Shown piece by piece: positions 16,641-25,788 of a stretch of DNA of 64,000 nt. Numbering within the stretch: position 1 is the first letter of the stretch; every line of letters begins with the position of its first letter. A program made the position numbers and the translations under genes. The stretch spans positions 62,001-126,000 of the forward strand of contig NZ_JACJTU010000025.1 of the NCBI RefSeq assembly GCF_014698835.1. Direction: 5' to 3'. The DNA is from Nostoc paludosum FACHB-159 (GTDB taxonomy: Bacteria; Cyanobacteriota; Cyanobacteriia; Cyanobacteriales; Nostocaceae). The notes below the pieces were generated by a model. It worked only from the letters and a program-made list of their open reading frames with translations, was not told the origin of the DNA and did no database searches.

Positions 16641-18077
16641 ATGGCAGTTGTAGCTAACTCAATCAAGTTTGGTACAGACGGCTGGCGGGGCGTTATTGGA
16701 GATGAGTTCACCTTTGAACGCCTAGCCCTAGTCGCGCCAGTCGCTGCACAAGTATTATATAATACATATTATTCTACGGTGGGTAGCCGGACTATAATTG
16801 TCGGTTACGATCGCCGATTTATGGCGGAAGACTTTGCTCGTGCTGTCGCCGATGCTGTCACCTCCATCGGATTTGATGTTTTACTCAGCGAAACCTACGC
16901 CCCTACCCCAGCATTTAGTTGGGCAGCAAAACAACTTAATGCTTTAGGGGCACTAGTAATTACAGCCAGTCATAATCCAGGCGCATATTTAGGGTTAAAA
17001 GTCAAGGGATATTTTGGGGGTTCGGTATCGCCAGAAGTCACACAAGAGATAGAAGCATTGTTGCCCGAAGGAGTACCACCGACAGCGACTCCAGGCAAGC
17101 AAGAGAAATTCAATCCTTGGCCGAGTTACACCCAAGCACTCGAACGTAAAGTTGATATTGCCAAAATTAGGGAAGCGATCGCCTCTGGTAAACTGACGGT
17201 ATTTGTCGATGTCATGCATGGCGCTGCGGCTGGCGGGTTGGCACAACTTTTAGGGGATAAGGTTAAAGAAATCAACAGCGAACGCGACCCATTATTTGGT
17301 GGTGGTGCGCCGGAACCCTTGCCAAAATACCTTTCCAAGCTATTTGAAGTTATTAAAACTCATCGAGAAACCAATAAATCCAGTTTATCTGTAGGATTAG
17401 TATTTGATGGAGACTGCGATCGCATCGCCGCTGTAGACGGGGAAGCCAACTTCTTGAGTTCTCAAGTGTTGATTCCGATACTCATCGACCACTTAACCCT
17501 ACGGCGCGACTTTAAGGGTGAAATAGTCAAAACTGTCAGCGGTTCTGACTTAATGCCCCTTGTGGCAGAACTACATAAACTGTCAGTATTTGAAACACCA
17601 GTTGGTTATAAATACATCGCTGACAGAATGTTAGCAACACAAGTTTTACTAGGCGGTGAAGAGTCGGGAGGTATTGGCTATGGTAGCCATATTCCCGAAC
17701 GCGATGCACTGCTATCAGCATTGTATGTCCTAGAAGCGATCGTCGAATCTGGTTTAGATTTAGGCGAATATTATCGCCACTTGCAGCAACAAACAGGATT
17801 TATCTCAGCATACGATCGCATTGATTTACCCTTAGCCAGTATGGAAGTGCGATCGCGTCTTTTGCAACAGCTACAAACCGAACCTTTAACACAAATCGCC
17901 GGCAAAGCAGTAATAGATTGCCAAACAATTGACGGCTATAAATATCGCCTCGCTGACAAAAGCTGGTTAATGATTCGTTTTAGCGGAACTGAACCAGTTT
18001 TACGCCTTTACTGTGAAGCCCCAACACTTGAGCAAGTGCATCAAACTCTTGCTTGGGCGAAACAGTGGGCAGAGTAA
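16641..18077 (+). CDS. Phosphoglucomutase/phosphomannomutase family protein
   Basis: These enzymes interconvert hexose 1- and 6-phosphates through a phosphoserine. The 478-residue protein has the N-terminal KFGTDGWRGVIGDEFT, the phosphoserine loop ALVITASHNPGAYLGLK near 110-125, the metal loop VGLVFDGDCDRIAAVDG near 252-268, the sugar-binding GGEESGGIGYG near 339-349 and the C-terminal phosphate-binding RFSGTEPVLRLY near 447-458. The set is complete and the enzyme should be active. Whether the substrate is glucose, mannose or glucosamine phosphate cannot be decided. rdgB follows on the same strand, 65 bp downstream. Confidence 0.92.
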   Translation: MAVVANSIKFGTDGWRGVIGDEFTFERLALVAPVAAQVLYNTYYSTVGSRTIIVGYDRRFMAEDFARAVADAVTSIGFDVLLSETYAPTPAFSWAAKQLNALGALVITASHNPGAYLGLKVKGYFGGSVSPEVTQEIEALLPEGVPPTATPGKQEKFNPWPSYTQALERKVDIAKIREAIASGKLTVFVDVMHGAAAGGLAQLLGDKVKEINSERDPLFGGGAPEPLPKYLSKLFEVIKTHRETNKSSLSVGLVFDGDCDRIAAVDGEANFLSSQVLIPILIDHLTLRRDFKGEIVKTVSGSDLMPLVAELHKLSVFETPVGYKYIADRMLATQVLLGGEESGGIGYGSHIPERDALLSALYVLEAIVESGLDLGEYYRHLQQQTGFISAYDRIDLPLASMEVRSRLLQQLQTEPLTQIAGKAVIDCQTIDGYKYRLADKSWLMIRFSGTEPVLRLYCEAPTLEQVHQTLAWAKQWAE

Positions 18078-18142
18078 AATAAGTTATTAGTCATTTGCCC
18101 TTTGCAAGTGACTAATCCCCCATGTTCAATGCCCCATGCCCC

Positions 18143-18721
18143 ATGCCCAAATTACTTGTAGTAGCCACAGGAAATCCAGGTAAATTGCGGGAAATGCAAG
18201 CTTACCTGGCAGATTCTGGCTGGGAATTAATCCTCAAACCTGAAGAATTAGAAATTGAAGAGACGGGCGAAACCTTTGCCGCTAATGCCTGTTTGAAGGC
18301 ATCACAAATCGCCAAAGCCACAGGAAACTGGGCCATAGCAGATGATTCTGGTTTAGAAGTAGACGCATTAAATGGCGCACCAGGTGTATATTCGGCACGC
18401 TACGCCAAAACAGACTCAGAACGCATTGCTAGGTTACTCAAAGAATTAGGTAACGAAGTAAATCGGCAAGCTCAATTTGTTTGTGTAGTCGCGATCGCTA
18501 GCCCTGATGGTGCGATCGTATTACAATCTGAAGGTATTTGTCGTGGTGAAATTCTTCATGCACCTCGTGGTGATGGTGGATTTGGTTATGACCCTATTTT
18601 TTACGTACAAGAGTTGCAATTGACCTTTGCCGAAATGACACGGGAATTAAAAGGGTCAATTAGCCATCGAGGCAAGGCTTTTACAGCTTTACTTCCGCAA
18701 CTTGAAAGAATTAAGAGTTAA
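18143..18721 (+). CDS. rdgB: RdgB/HAM1 non-canonical purine NTP pyrophosphatase
   Basis: It hydrolyses ITP, dITP and XTP to monophosphates, keeping damaged purines out of DNA and RNA. The product starts MPKLLVVATGNPGKLREMQ with the substrate-binding T/SxNxxK element. It continues with TFAANACLKA, AIADDSGLEVDALNGAPGVYSARYA (metal Asp pair) and GDGGFGYDPIFY, all in family order, with SHRGKA near the C terminus. About 192 residues. I chose ATG 18143: the upstream in-frame ATG at 18122 translates the CCCATGC repeat (FNAPCP). The start codon itself lies within a repeat heptamer. Confidence 0.93.
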   Translation: MPKLLVVATGNPGKLREMQAYLADSGWELILKPEELEIEETGETFAANACLKASQIAKATGNWAIADDSGLEVDALNGAPGVYSARYAKTDSERIARLLKELGNEVNRQAQFVCVVAIASPDGAIVLQSEGICRGEILHAPRGDGGFGYDPIFYVQELQLTFAEMTRELKGSISHRGKAFTALLPQLERIKS

Positions 18722-18786
18722 GAGTTAAAAGTTATGAGTTGTGAGTTTAGGAATAATCAATGAAGATTTACCATAATTCCTAACTT

Positions 18787-18926
18787 GTACAGACGCGTAG
18801 ACACTCGAAGAGCGGCTTCTGGTAAGAGTATAATCGCTTCTCTACTCATAACTCTTGTAAAGACGCGTAGACGCTCGAAGAGCGTCTTCTCGTAAGAGTA
18901 TAATCGCGTCTCTACTCATAACTTTT
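18787..18926. repeat. Two tandem copies of a 70-bp unit
   Basis: Copies at 18787-18856 and 18857-18926 differ at only a few positions. Each contains AGACGCGTAGAC, CTCGAAGAGCG, a GTAAGAGTATAATCG segment and TCTCTACTCATAACT. The second copy ends two bases before the glnB stop codon, so the array lies exactly between convergent rdgB and glnB. No ORF. Confidence 0.85.
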
Positions 18927-18927
18927 T

Positions 18928-19266
18928 TTAAACCGCTTCTGTGTTCTTTTCGCCAGTACGAATCCGAATCACTTGCTCAACAGGCGAGATGAAAATTTTA
19001 CCATCACCGATTTCACCAGTGCGGGCGGCGGCGATAATTTTGTCCACCACCATATCAACTTGATTATCATCAACTACAATTTCCACTTTGAGTTTTTGGA
19101 GAAACTCAACAGTGTACTCGGAACCGCGATATCGTTCAGTTTGACCTTTCTGGCGTCCGAACCCCCGGACTTCAGAAACCGTCATCCCAACAATCCCAGC
19201 GTTAACCAAGGCAATTTTCACTTCATCAAGCTTAAATGGGCGGATAATAGCTTCTACTTTTTTCAT
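18928..19266 (-). CDS. glnB: Nitrogen regulatory protein PII
   Basis: PII is the trimeric signal protein that senses ATP/ADP and 2-oxoglutarate and controls N-acetylglutamate kinase, NtcA (through PipX) and nitrogen transport. The 112 residues match cyanobacterial GlnB throughout: MKKVEAIIRPFKLDEVK, VSEVRGFGRQKGQTERYRGS and the T-loop RYRGSEYTVEF with Ser49, the phosphorylated residue in unicellular cyanobacteria. GDGKIFISPVEQVIRIRTGE closes the nucleotide site. The length is normal. I did not find a clear GTA-N8-TAC NtcA site within 300 bp upstream. Confidence 0.97.
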   Translation of the reverse strand: MKKVEAIIRPFKLDEVKIALVNAGIVGMTVSEVRGFGRQKGQTERYRGSEYTVEFLQKLKVEIVVDDNQVDMVVDKIIAAARTGEIGDGKIFISPVEQVIRIRTGEKNTEAV

Positions 19267-19627
19267 TTCTTTGACTTGTGATTTGTACTAGCTTCGTTTA
19301 TCTATCTAACCAGATCTGTTGTCTGAAACTGTAACTAGTAGCGCCTTTGCTAAAACATATGTAATAATTGCCACTTTTTTCAAATTGTAGATGTTTGGTG
19401 TGAGTGCTTTTGAAGCCAGAAACAGACTCAATTAACTAATTCGATAATCCTTGAACTTGTGACGTGAGCAAGTTGCTGTCAAATTAGCATTCCTTTTATG
19501 TGGTGTTTGTGACTTGATAAAGAGATAAATTCTGCTATTGAGTAGATCCGCTAAGATGTTTAAAACAGCGATGAAAGAGAAATTTGACAATAGTTATGAA
19601 GGTTGCTGCTGACTGTGGGAGTGTCAA
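19267..19627. other. Upstream region of glnB
   Basis: About 360 bp between two minus-strand genes. A/T-rich, with no ORF, repeat or recognisable operator. It should contain the glnB promoter (read leftward). Confidence 0.5.
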
Positions 19628-20212
19628 CTAACGTTTTTGATGTTCAAACAAGGGACGTACAATTAAATATCCAGCAGTAAAGGCAGTAAGCATAATTAAC
19701 AAGATGGTAATAATTAACCACCAGCCGTTAAGTTCCTTGGCATCTGGCTGGGCAGTAGAATAATAACTTACTTCTTGTTCTTCTATAAAAACTGGTTCTG
19801 GTGTGGGGAAATTTATTTCCATCACAGGTGTAGAAAACTCCTGGCGGCTTTTTTGAGATGGGCGGGGACGAGAAACCTGTTGAGGTGGAGGTGCTTGTGT
19901 TACTTGCTTCTTGCGGGCAGTTTTAACATTCCCAGAAGCTTGGGAAGTTTGGCGTTCGCTAAACATCCCATAGGAATCTACAAAATTTTGCAAGTGTGAA
20001 AAAGACTCAACAACTTTGGCGATCTCTTGGCGTAGTAGTTGATTTTCTTGTGTTAATTGCTGATTTTTTGCCGTCAGTGCATCTAGCTTTGCTTGGGTTG
20101 CTTGCAACTCCATTGACAATTCCCGGTATACAGATAGTGGTACAGAGGGAGGATACGGTTGACTAGTCCGTGTTGACGAATTCCTGTGAACAGAACCTGT
20201 GGTTGTTCCCAT
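19628..20212 (-). CDS. Coiled-coil protein with C-terminal membrane anchor
   Basis: Unrecognised family, 194 residues. A coiled coil occupies about 30-75 (LSMELQATQAKLDALTAKN and following heptads rich in Leu and Gln). A disordered Pro/Gln/Ser/Lys linker follows (about 90-155), then one transmembrane helix at about 165-187 (WWLIITILLIMLTAFTAGYL) and a short RPLFEHQKR tail. The topology suggests a cytoplasmic coiled coil tethered to a membrane. Nothing in the context (glnB downstream, thiD upstream) hints at a role. Confidence 0.7.
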   Translation of the reverse strand: MGTTTGSVHRNSSTRTSQPYPPSVPLSVYRELSMELQATQAKLDALTAKNQQLTQENQLLRQEIAKVVESFSHLQNFVDSYGMFSERQTSQASGNVKTARKKQVTQAPPPQQVSRPRPSQKSRQEFSTPVMEINFPTPEPVFIEEQEVSYYSTAQPDAKELNGWWLIITILLIMLTAFTAGYLIVRPLFEHQKR

Positions 20213-20333
20213 TGGGGCTTGGTATTAAAAATAAAAGTGATTAGATCGTACAGAGATGCTAACAGAGAAAGTTAGCCCTGAAACTATGCCCAAGAATAAT
20301 AGAAAAATGCCCAGACGGCAAAGATTTTTTATT

Positions 20334-20372
20334 GGGCATGGGGCATGGGGCATTGGGCATTGGGCATTGGGG
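20334..20372. repeat. GGGCATT heptamer array
   Basis: Tandem GGGCATG/GGGCATT units (five or so), in the same family as the CCCATGC arrays elsewhere in the window. Confidence 0.8.
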
Positions 20373-20432
20373 GAAAATCTCCTCTAGTTCGCCAATTTCC
20401 AGTGCTCAGGAATTATTTAATTTTGACTTTTG

Positions 20433-20634
20433 CAGGACTTACGCAAAAATCGCCAAAAAGCTTTATTTATCGTAGACGCTTTGCGGCTTGCCGTTCGCCG
20501 TTGGCGTTCCCGAAGGGTAGGCTACCGCCAAGACGCCTTCTCTAGGAGAGGCGTCTCGTTCGCTCTTAGCGTCTCGTAGATAAGAGAAGAACGCCAAGGA
20601 TTCGTAGAGTGTGCGTAAGTCCTATTTTGAATTG
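20433..20634. mobile_element. MITE with CAGGACTTACGCA ends, 5-bp target duplication
   Basis: Ends are CAGGACTTACGCA at 20433-20445 and TGCGTAAGTCCTA at 20622-20634, inverted copies with one mismatch. Direct repeats TTTTG flank it at 20428-20432 and 20635-20639. The 200-bp interior holds CGTAGACGC-type palindromic repeats but no gene. Same family as 4881-5000, where the duplicated target is TTTAC. Confidence 0.88.
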
Positions 20635-20646
20635 TTGTCCCCAGAT

Positions 20647-20790
20647 CTAGTAGTGTACCAACCCAAAATTGCTACGTGGAGGCAAGCAAGGGAGCAGGGG
20701 AGAAACTTGCAGTAAGTCTTTCCCCCCTGCCCCGTTGCCCCTTTGCTCCTCTGCTGACCACAACGCAAAGTTACCTTGGCAGACTACTAG
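20647..20790. mobile_element. MITE with CTAGTAGTCTGCCAA-type ends, overlaps thiD
   Basis: Left end CTAGTAGTGTACCAA, right end TTGGCAGACTACTAG. TA inside CTAG is probably the duplicated target, as in IS630/Tc1-type elements. The core carries GGAGCAGGGGAG and its complement CCCCTTTGCTCCTCTGC. A second member is at 52777-52948. The right end lies inside thiD and supplies its last codons and stop. Confidence 0.8.
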
Positions 20791-21613
20791 TCCCCAGTTC
20801 CAACAATGGAAAAAAGTGTCCCACAGGGCCTTGCCCTTTGCCAATATCTAAGGCGTAAGTCAGTGCAGTAGTTATGTATTCTTTTGCTTGTTGAACTGCT
20901 GGCCACAAGTTTTTTCCCTTTGCCAAATTAGCAGCGATCGCAGCCGATAGTGTACAACCAGTACCGTGGGTATTTGTTGTCTCTACTTGCTTTGTGGTCA
21001 AAGCTTCCAACTTTTCGCCATCAAACCAGATATCAACGCCACGCAAATTTCCTTGCATACCTCCACCTTTGACTAAAACAGCCTTTGTCCGTAGAGTTTT
21101 GTGAATAATTTCAGCCGCGGCTTGCATATCTTCCAAAGAAGAAATTTCTAAACCGCTTAAAATTTGGGCTTCGTAGCGATTAGGTGTGATGATAGCTGCC
21201 TTAGGGATAAGGCTATGGCACAGAGTCTTCACAGCATCATCATCAATCAATTGTGCCCCTGTACGTGACACCATTACCGGATCGACCACCAGGTTATGGA
21301 TTTGTAAAGTTTCTACTTGCTGGGCAACAGCAAAAATAATTTCTTGATTCAGCAACATTCCAGTTTTGGCAGCTTGTACGCCAATATCTTCAACTACTGC
21401 CTGAATTTGCGCTACAACAGCCTCTGGTGGCATAGCATCAACCCTGTTCACTCCCAGAGTATTTTGTGCTGTGACGCAGGTTATAGCGCTAGTACCGTGG
21501 ACACAGTGAAAAGCAAAGGTACGTAAATCAGCTTGAATTCCTGCGCCGCCACCGCTATCTGAACCGGCAATGGTTAAAGCAACAGGTACTCTGGAATTTT
21601 TTTGGGTGTTCAT
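20771..21613 (-). CDS. thiD: Hydroxymethylpyrimidine / phosphomethylpyrimidine kinase
   Basis: ThiD phosphorylates HMP twice to give HMP-PP for thiamine synthesis. The 280-residue protein has LTIAGSDSGGGAGIQADLRTF at about 13-33, VDPVMVSRTGAQL near 126 and the anion-hole/ATP loop TTNTHGTGCTLSAAIAANLAKG near 214-235 with the catalytic Asp replaced-context THGTGC typical of the family. The final residues (TSSLPR and the stop) are encoded by the end of the MITE at 20647-20790, so the native C terminus has been replaced. The conserved core is untouched and activity is likely. No TPP riboswitch was seen upstream. Confidence 0.94.
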   Translation of the reverse strand: MNTQKNSRVPVALTIAGSDSGGGAGIQADLRTFAFHCVHGTSAITCVTAQNTLGVNRVDAMPPEAVVAQIQAVVEDIGVQAAKTGMLLNQEIIFAVAQQVETLQIHNLVVDPVMVSRTGAQLIDDDAVKTLCHSLIPKAAIITPNRYEAQILSGLEISSLEDMQAAAEIIHKTLRTKAVLVKGGGMQGNLRGVDIWFDGEKLEALTTKQVETTNTHGTGCTLSAAIAANLAKGKNLWPAVQQAKEYITTALTYALDIGKGQGPVGHFFPLLELGTSSLPR

Positions 21614-22588
21614 ATTATGAAGATTACTGGTGAGATGTTATAGCAGTTGTCAGGTAGATTAGGACATTAACCAAGCACCAAAACCGGATACCAAAAGATT
21701 TTCAAGCCTACTGCCTATTGCCTATTGCCTATTGCCTATTGCCTGCTGCCAATTGATTTTAGCGTCCGGTGTGACTTGACCATAAATAATCCCTTGTATA
21801 TGAAGCCGAGTCAATTGCAAGGAACTTTATCAGATCCTTGTATAAAGCCCTTTTTATTCACATATCAGGCTAAAAATTAACAGAACTCACCACTAAGTTT
21901 CCATATATTTTTAGCGTTTGTTGTAAAAAATCTAACCAAAATCTGAGTATTTACTGATATCAATCACTGTTTGTGAAGGTTAGTCTAAACTGAGTTAACA
22001 AAATTCGCTTACACGGATTAAGACAGGTTTGACTAAGTTGTTACATTAGTCGCTTTAACTTAAAGGGTCAACCTACTAAAGTTTGAAATAATTCAGCTTT
22101 GACCACTGTAACTTTAAGTCCCCAGTTATCAGCCAGGGGTGCGCTTGCCTATGCCGATTTGGCAACTTCTGACCTCAGACAACGGATAAAGTTCACAGGA
22201 ATTAGATACCAAATATGACCGCTGTATCAACTTCTTATAGTATCAGCGATGCCTAGGTTGGGCTGCGCCTACGCAGTGGAGATTGGATTTGATTCTACTC
22301 CAAAGCGATCGCCCAAACGAACACGCTAATCGTCTGATTTTCCTCAACAACAGCCTGACGATTGACGATATTTACATCCTTTGTTTAACCATCAGCGGTT
22401 GACAGGACAAAAAATTTCCAGTTTGACAACAGTGTTTCTCAAACCGACGCAATTTAGAAGTTGCGAGCGGACAACTGTGACTTTTGAAAACAGTCTTAAC
22501 AGACCACCCATTCAGATAACTACATAGCAATGAACTGAGTTGCTAAGAGCCTAATACGAATTAACTTACATATTCTTGGAGTAAAACT
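21614..22588. other. Long intergenic region before the beta-helix gene
   Basis: Almost 1 kb without a supported gene. A run of TGCCTAT/TGCCTAT heptamers is at 21712-21748. A short dispersed repeat (GGCTGCGCCTACGCAGTGG) is at about 22260. TTTGACAACAGTG and TTTGACCACTG-type fragments recur at 22095-22110, 22423-22436 and 22470-22490, possibly degenerate copies of one motif. A good ribosome-binding site (TTGGAG) precedes the ATG at 22589. Confidence 0.5.
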
Positions 22589-25459
22589 ATGGCTGGCAAA
22601 GTATACTACGTTTCTGGAACAGGTAACGATAGCAATGATGGTTTGAAAGAAGGAAGCGCGTTTCGTACTCTGCAAAAAGCCGCTGACCTAGTGCAAGCAG
22701 GCGATACTGTGTACGTTATGAACGGTACTTATGAACAGAGTAAATACCCCAAAACCGCAGTTTTGAATATCAATCAAAAACAGGGTACTGAAGACGCACC
22801 AATTACATTCAAAGCCTTACCTGGTCACAATCCTCTAATCAAATCAACAAATTTCCAAGCCATCAACATTGTAGGTTCATCCTACATCACGATCGAGGGA
22901 CTGAAGCTTGTCGGTGCTAACGATCAAATTACATTAGAGTACGCACAGAAAGAAGCAGGAAATTTAGGCAATCCACTAACAAATGGAGCCGGGATTTACA
23001 TTCAACCGGATAAAGCCAACAACAGTTCTCATCACATTACAATTCGCGGTAACACTGTTACTAAATTCCCAGGTGGTGGAATTACAAGTAAAGAAGCTGA
23101 CTATATCATCATTGAAAATAATACTGTTTCTGAAACATGCTGGTATAGCCCTTGGGGAGCAAATGCTATCACCACTCTCAATAATCGCAATTTAGACAAT
23201 AACACCACCGATTACAAAATAATCATTCGTAATAATGTAAGTTTCGACAATTATACTTACATCCCTTGGTGGGAAAGTAGTACAGGTAAAGCTACAGAAG
23301 GACACGGCATTATGATTGATGCTGCTAATAGTCTGGGCTTAGATAATCAACCATACAAAGGGAAAATTTTAATTACCAACAATACTTCTTACAACAATGG
23401 TGGTGCTGGCATCCAGGTATACAAAAGTTCTAATGCCGATGTGATCGGCAACACTACTTACCAAAATTCACAACACCCCGAACTCCAAGGCGCTGGTGAG
23501 ATTTTGATTAGTGGTGGATCGGAAAATGTGAATGTTGTAAACAACATTATGTATGCCAAGTTAAATGGCACTTCGTATGTTGTAGGTGGCTCAACTAAAA
23601 ATATTAAAGCTGACCACAATTTGATTTACAACACTAATACGTACAACAAAACAGGAACTAATTTGATTCTGGGTAAAGATCCCCAATTTGTGAATGCTGC
23701 GGGTCGTAATTTTGCACTCAAACCTGGAAGTATTGCTATCGATGCAGGTTCCAGTGCTTTCAATAATGTAACTGGGAGAACTCCTCAAGATGGGGACGGC
23801 AACGGCACCGCAGTGGTTGACATTGGTGCCCATGAAGCTCCAACCATTAAAATTCCCACACCCGAAATCCAAGTCCTCAATGGCACAGTTGACATTGCAG
23901 ATGGGACTACCACTGCCATCAATTTTGGTGATGCGATCGCTGGTAACACTCTCACCAAAACCTTTACGATTAAAAATACCGGTACAGCTGCACTCAATCT
24001 GAGTAATCTCAAACTACCAGAGGGCTTTAGTTTAGTAGGAACTCTCCCCACAAGTGTGGCTGCCAATGCTTCCACCACCATAACCGTCGGACTCAACACC
24101 ACCACACCTGGCAGCTATGGTGGGACTCTGATTCTTAGCAACAACGATAGTAATGAAAGCGCCTTTGACTTTGCCATCAGTGGCACAGTCAAACCTGTTC
24201 CTACTCCCGAAATCCAAGTCCTCAATGGCACAGTTGACATTGCAGATGGGACTACCACTGCCATCAATTTTGGTGATGCGATCGCTGGTAACACTCTCAC
24301 CAAAACCTTTACGATTAAAAATATCGGTACAGCTGCACTCAATCTGAGTAATCTCAAACTACCAGACGGCTTTAGTTTAGTAGGAACTCTCCCCACAAGT
24401 GTGGCTGCCAATGCTTCCACCACCATAACCGTCGGACTCAACACCACCACACCTGGCAGCTATGGTGGGACTCTGATTCTTAGCAACAACGATAGTAATG
24501 AAAGTGCCTTTGACTTTGCCATCAGTGGCACAGTCAAACCTGTTCCTACTCCTGAAATCCAAGTCCTCAATGGCACCGTTGACATTGCAGATGGCATGAC
24601 TACCATTGACTTTGGCAACACTACTGTTGGTAACACTCTAATTGAAACCTTTACTATTCAGAACATCGGCACAGCTGCACTCAACTTGAGTAATCTTGAG
24701 CTTCCTGACGGTTTTAGTTTAGTAGGAAGTCTCCCCACTAGTGTCGCTGCTAATGCTTCCACTACCATAAGCGTGGCACTCAACACCACTACACCTGGTA
24801 CTTATAGTGGTAGTTTTAGTTTAAGCAACAACGACAGTAACGAAAGCCCCTTTGACTTTGCCATTACCGGCATAGTTAAACCCGCTCCCACTCCGGAAAT
24901 TCCAGTTATCAATGGCACCGCCCGTTCTGAATTCTTACAAGGCAATGCCCCAGCCAACAAGATTTATGGCTTTGGAGGGGCAGACACAATAGTAGCTAAT
25001 CCAGGAAATGACGAAGTTTGGGGAGGTGACGGATATGATACTCTCTGGGGAGGAAATGGTAACGATCTCCTCTATGGGGATAGTGGCAATGACTATCTGT
25101 GGGGTAATAATGACAACGATACTTTATTTGGTGGTATCGATGATGACAAACTCAACGGTCGTTCAGGTGACGACTGGCTTTACGGTGGTAAAGGCAACGA
25201 TGTGCTGACGGGGGATTATGGTAGTGATACTTTTGTGTTAGCTTCAGGTGAAGGTACTGACTCGATTGTCGATTTTAATGTAGGTATAGACAAAATTGCC
25301 CTTTCTGGTGGTCTCCAGTTTGGTCAATTGTTGATACAGCAACAAGGAACTCAAGCCTTCATTCTCGATAGTTCTGACAATCAAGTGTTGGCAAAGTTGG
25401 ATAATGCCAGTGCAAGTATACTCTTGGCTCAGTCTTCTACGACTTTTATGACTATTTAG
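22589..25459 (+). CDS. Large exported beta-helix / choice-of-anchor / RTX protein
   Basis: A 956-residue modular surface or secreted protein. Residues 1-410 form a right-handed parallel beta-helix of the pectate-lyase type (VYYVSGTGNDSNDGL start, then repeated ITIRGNTV, IIIENNTV, ILITNNTSY). Residues about 422-770 are three tandem 115-residue immunoglobulin-like repeats, each starting TPEIQVLNGTVDIADG and ending NNDSNES.FDFAI.G..KP (choice-of-anchor D style). Residues about 790-880 are RTX calcium-binding nonapeptides (GGNGNDLLYGDSGNDYLWG). There is no N-terminal signal peptide; the C-terminal RTX block and following helix-poor tail imply type I secretion. Enzymatic activity on a polysaccharide is possible but unproven. 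Confidence 0.88.
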   Translation: MAGKVYYVSGTGNDSNDGLKEGSAFRTLQKAADLVQAGDTVYVMNGTYEQSKYPKTAVLNINQKQGTEDAPITFKALPGHNPLIKSTNFQAINIVGSSYITIEGLKLVGANDQITLEYAQKEAGNLGNPLTNGAGIYIQPDKANNSSHHITIRGNTVTKFPGGGITSKEADYIIIENNTVSETCWYSPWGANAITTLNNRNLDNNTTDYKIIIRNNVSFDNYTYIPWWESSTGKATEGHGIMIDAANSLGLDNQPYKGKILITNNTSYNNGGAGIQVYKSSNADVIGNTTYQNSQHPELQGAGEILISGGSENVNVVNNIMYAKLNGTSYVVGGSTKNIKADHNLIYNTNTYNKTGTNLILGKDPQFVNAAGRNFALKPGSIAIDAGSSAFNNVTGRTPQDGDGNGTAVVDIGAHEAPTIKIPTPEIQVLNGTVDIADGTTTAINFGDAIAGNTLTKTFTIKNTGTAALNLSNLKLPEGFSLVGTLPTSVAANASTTITVGLNTTTPGSYGGTLILSNNDSNESAFDFAISGTVKPVPTPEIQVLNGTVDIADGTTTAINFGDAIAGNTLTKTFTIKNIGTAALNLSNLKLPDGFSLVGTLPTSVAANASTTITVGLNTTTPGSYGGTLILSNNDSNESAFDFAISGTVKPVPTPEIQVLNGTVDIADGMTTIDFGNTTVGNTLIETFTIQNIGTAALNLSNLELPDGFSLVGSLPTSVAANASTTISVALNTTTPGTYSGSFSLSNNDSNESPFDFAITGIVKPAPTPEIPVINGTARSEFLQGNAPANKIYGFGGADTIVANPGNDEVWGGDGYDTLWGGNGNDLLYGDSGNDYLWGNNDNDTLFGGIDDDKLNGRSGDDWLYGGKGNDVLTGDYGSDTFVLASGEGTDSIVDFNVGIDKIALSGGLQFGQLLIQQQGTQAFILDSSDNQVLAKLDNASASILLAQSSTTFMTI
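23857..24896. repeat. Three tandem 345-bp coding repeats
   Basis: Units at about 23859-24203, 24204-24548 and 24549-24896. The first two are nearly identical at the DNA level, including synonymous sites (only a handful of differences), whereas the third has diverged. They encode the 115-residue Ig-like domains of the surrounding gene. The pattern indicates a very recent duplication or continuing gene conversion. Confidence 0.9.
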
Positions 25460-25788
25460 TTCTGTTTTTTTTGATAAGCAAGTTTCTTCAAAACAGGTGT
25501 AGGGGAATAACTAGACTCAAAAGATTTAGTCTTGAACAACTAAATTCTTTGATCGAGTTCCCTACGCCTGATTCCTATCAAGTGTTTATGTTGGAAAAAC
25601 TTAATATTTACTGCCATCAATAATTAGCCAAACTTGATATATGGCAATCCTAAATGAGTCGTGAAAAATATAAATAAGGAAACGAACCGCGTTCGCATAG
25701 CGTCTTCCAGAGAAGGACGCAAAGTACGCAAAGAGAAAAAAGAAGAAAGAGATATATAATTTTCACAAATGATTTAGGACTGCTATAG
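25460..25788. repeat. Intergenic region with a dispersed repeat
   Basis: The segment at 25680-25765 (AACCGCGTTCGCATAGCGTC, then GGACGCAAAGTACGCAAAG and AGAAAAAAGAAGAAAGAG) resembles the core of the MITE at 34807-34939. The rest is featureless. Confidence 0.6.

Noticed and set aside
22589..22680. N-terminal signal peptide on the beta-helix protein
   Set aside because: MAGKVYYVSGTGND lacks a hydrophobic core; type I export through the RTX end is more likely.
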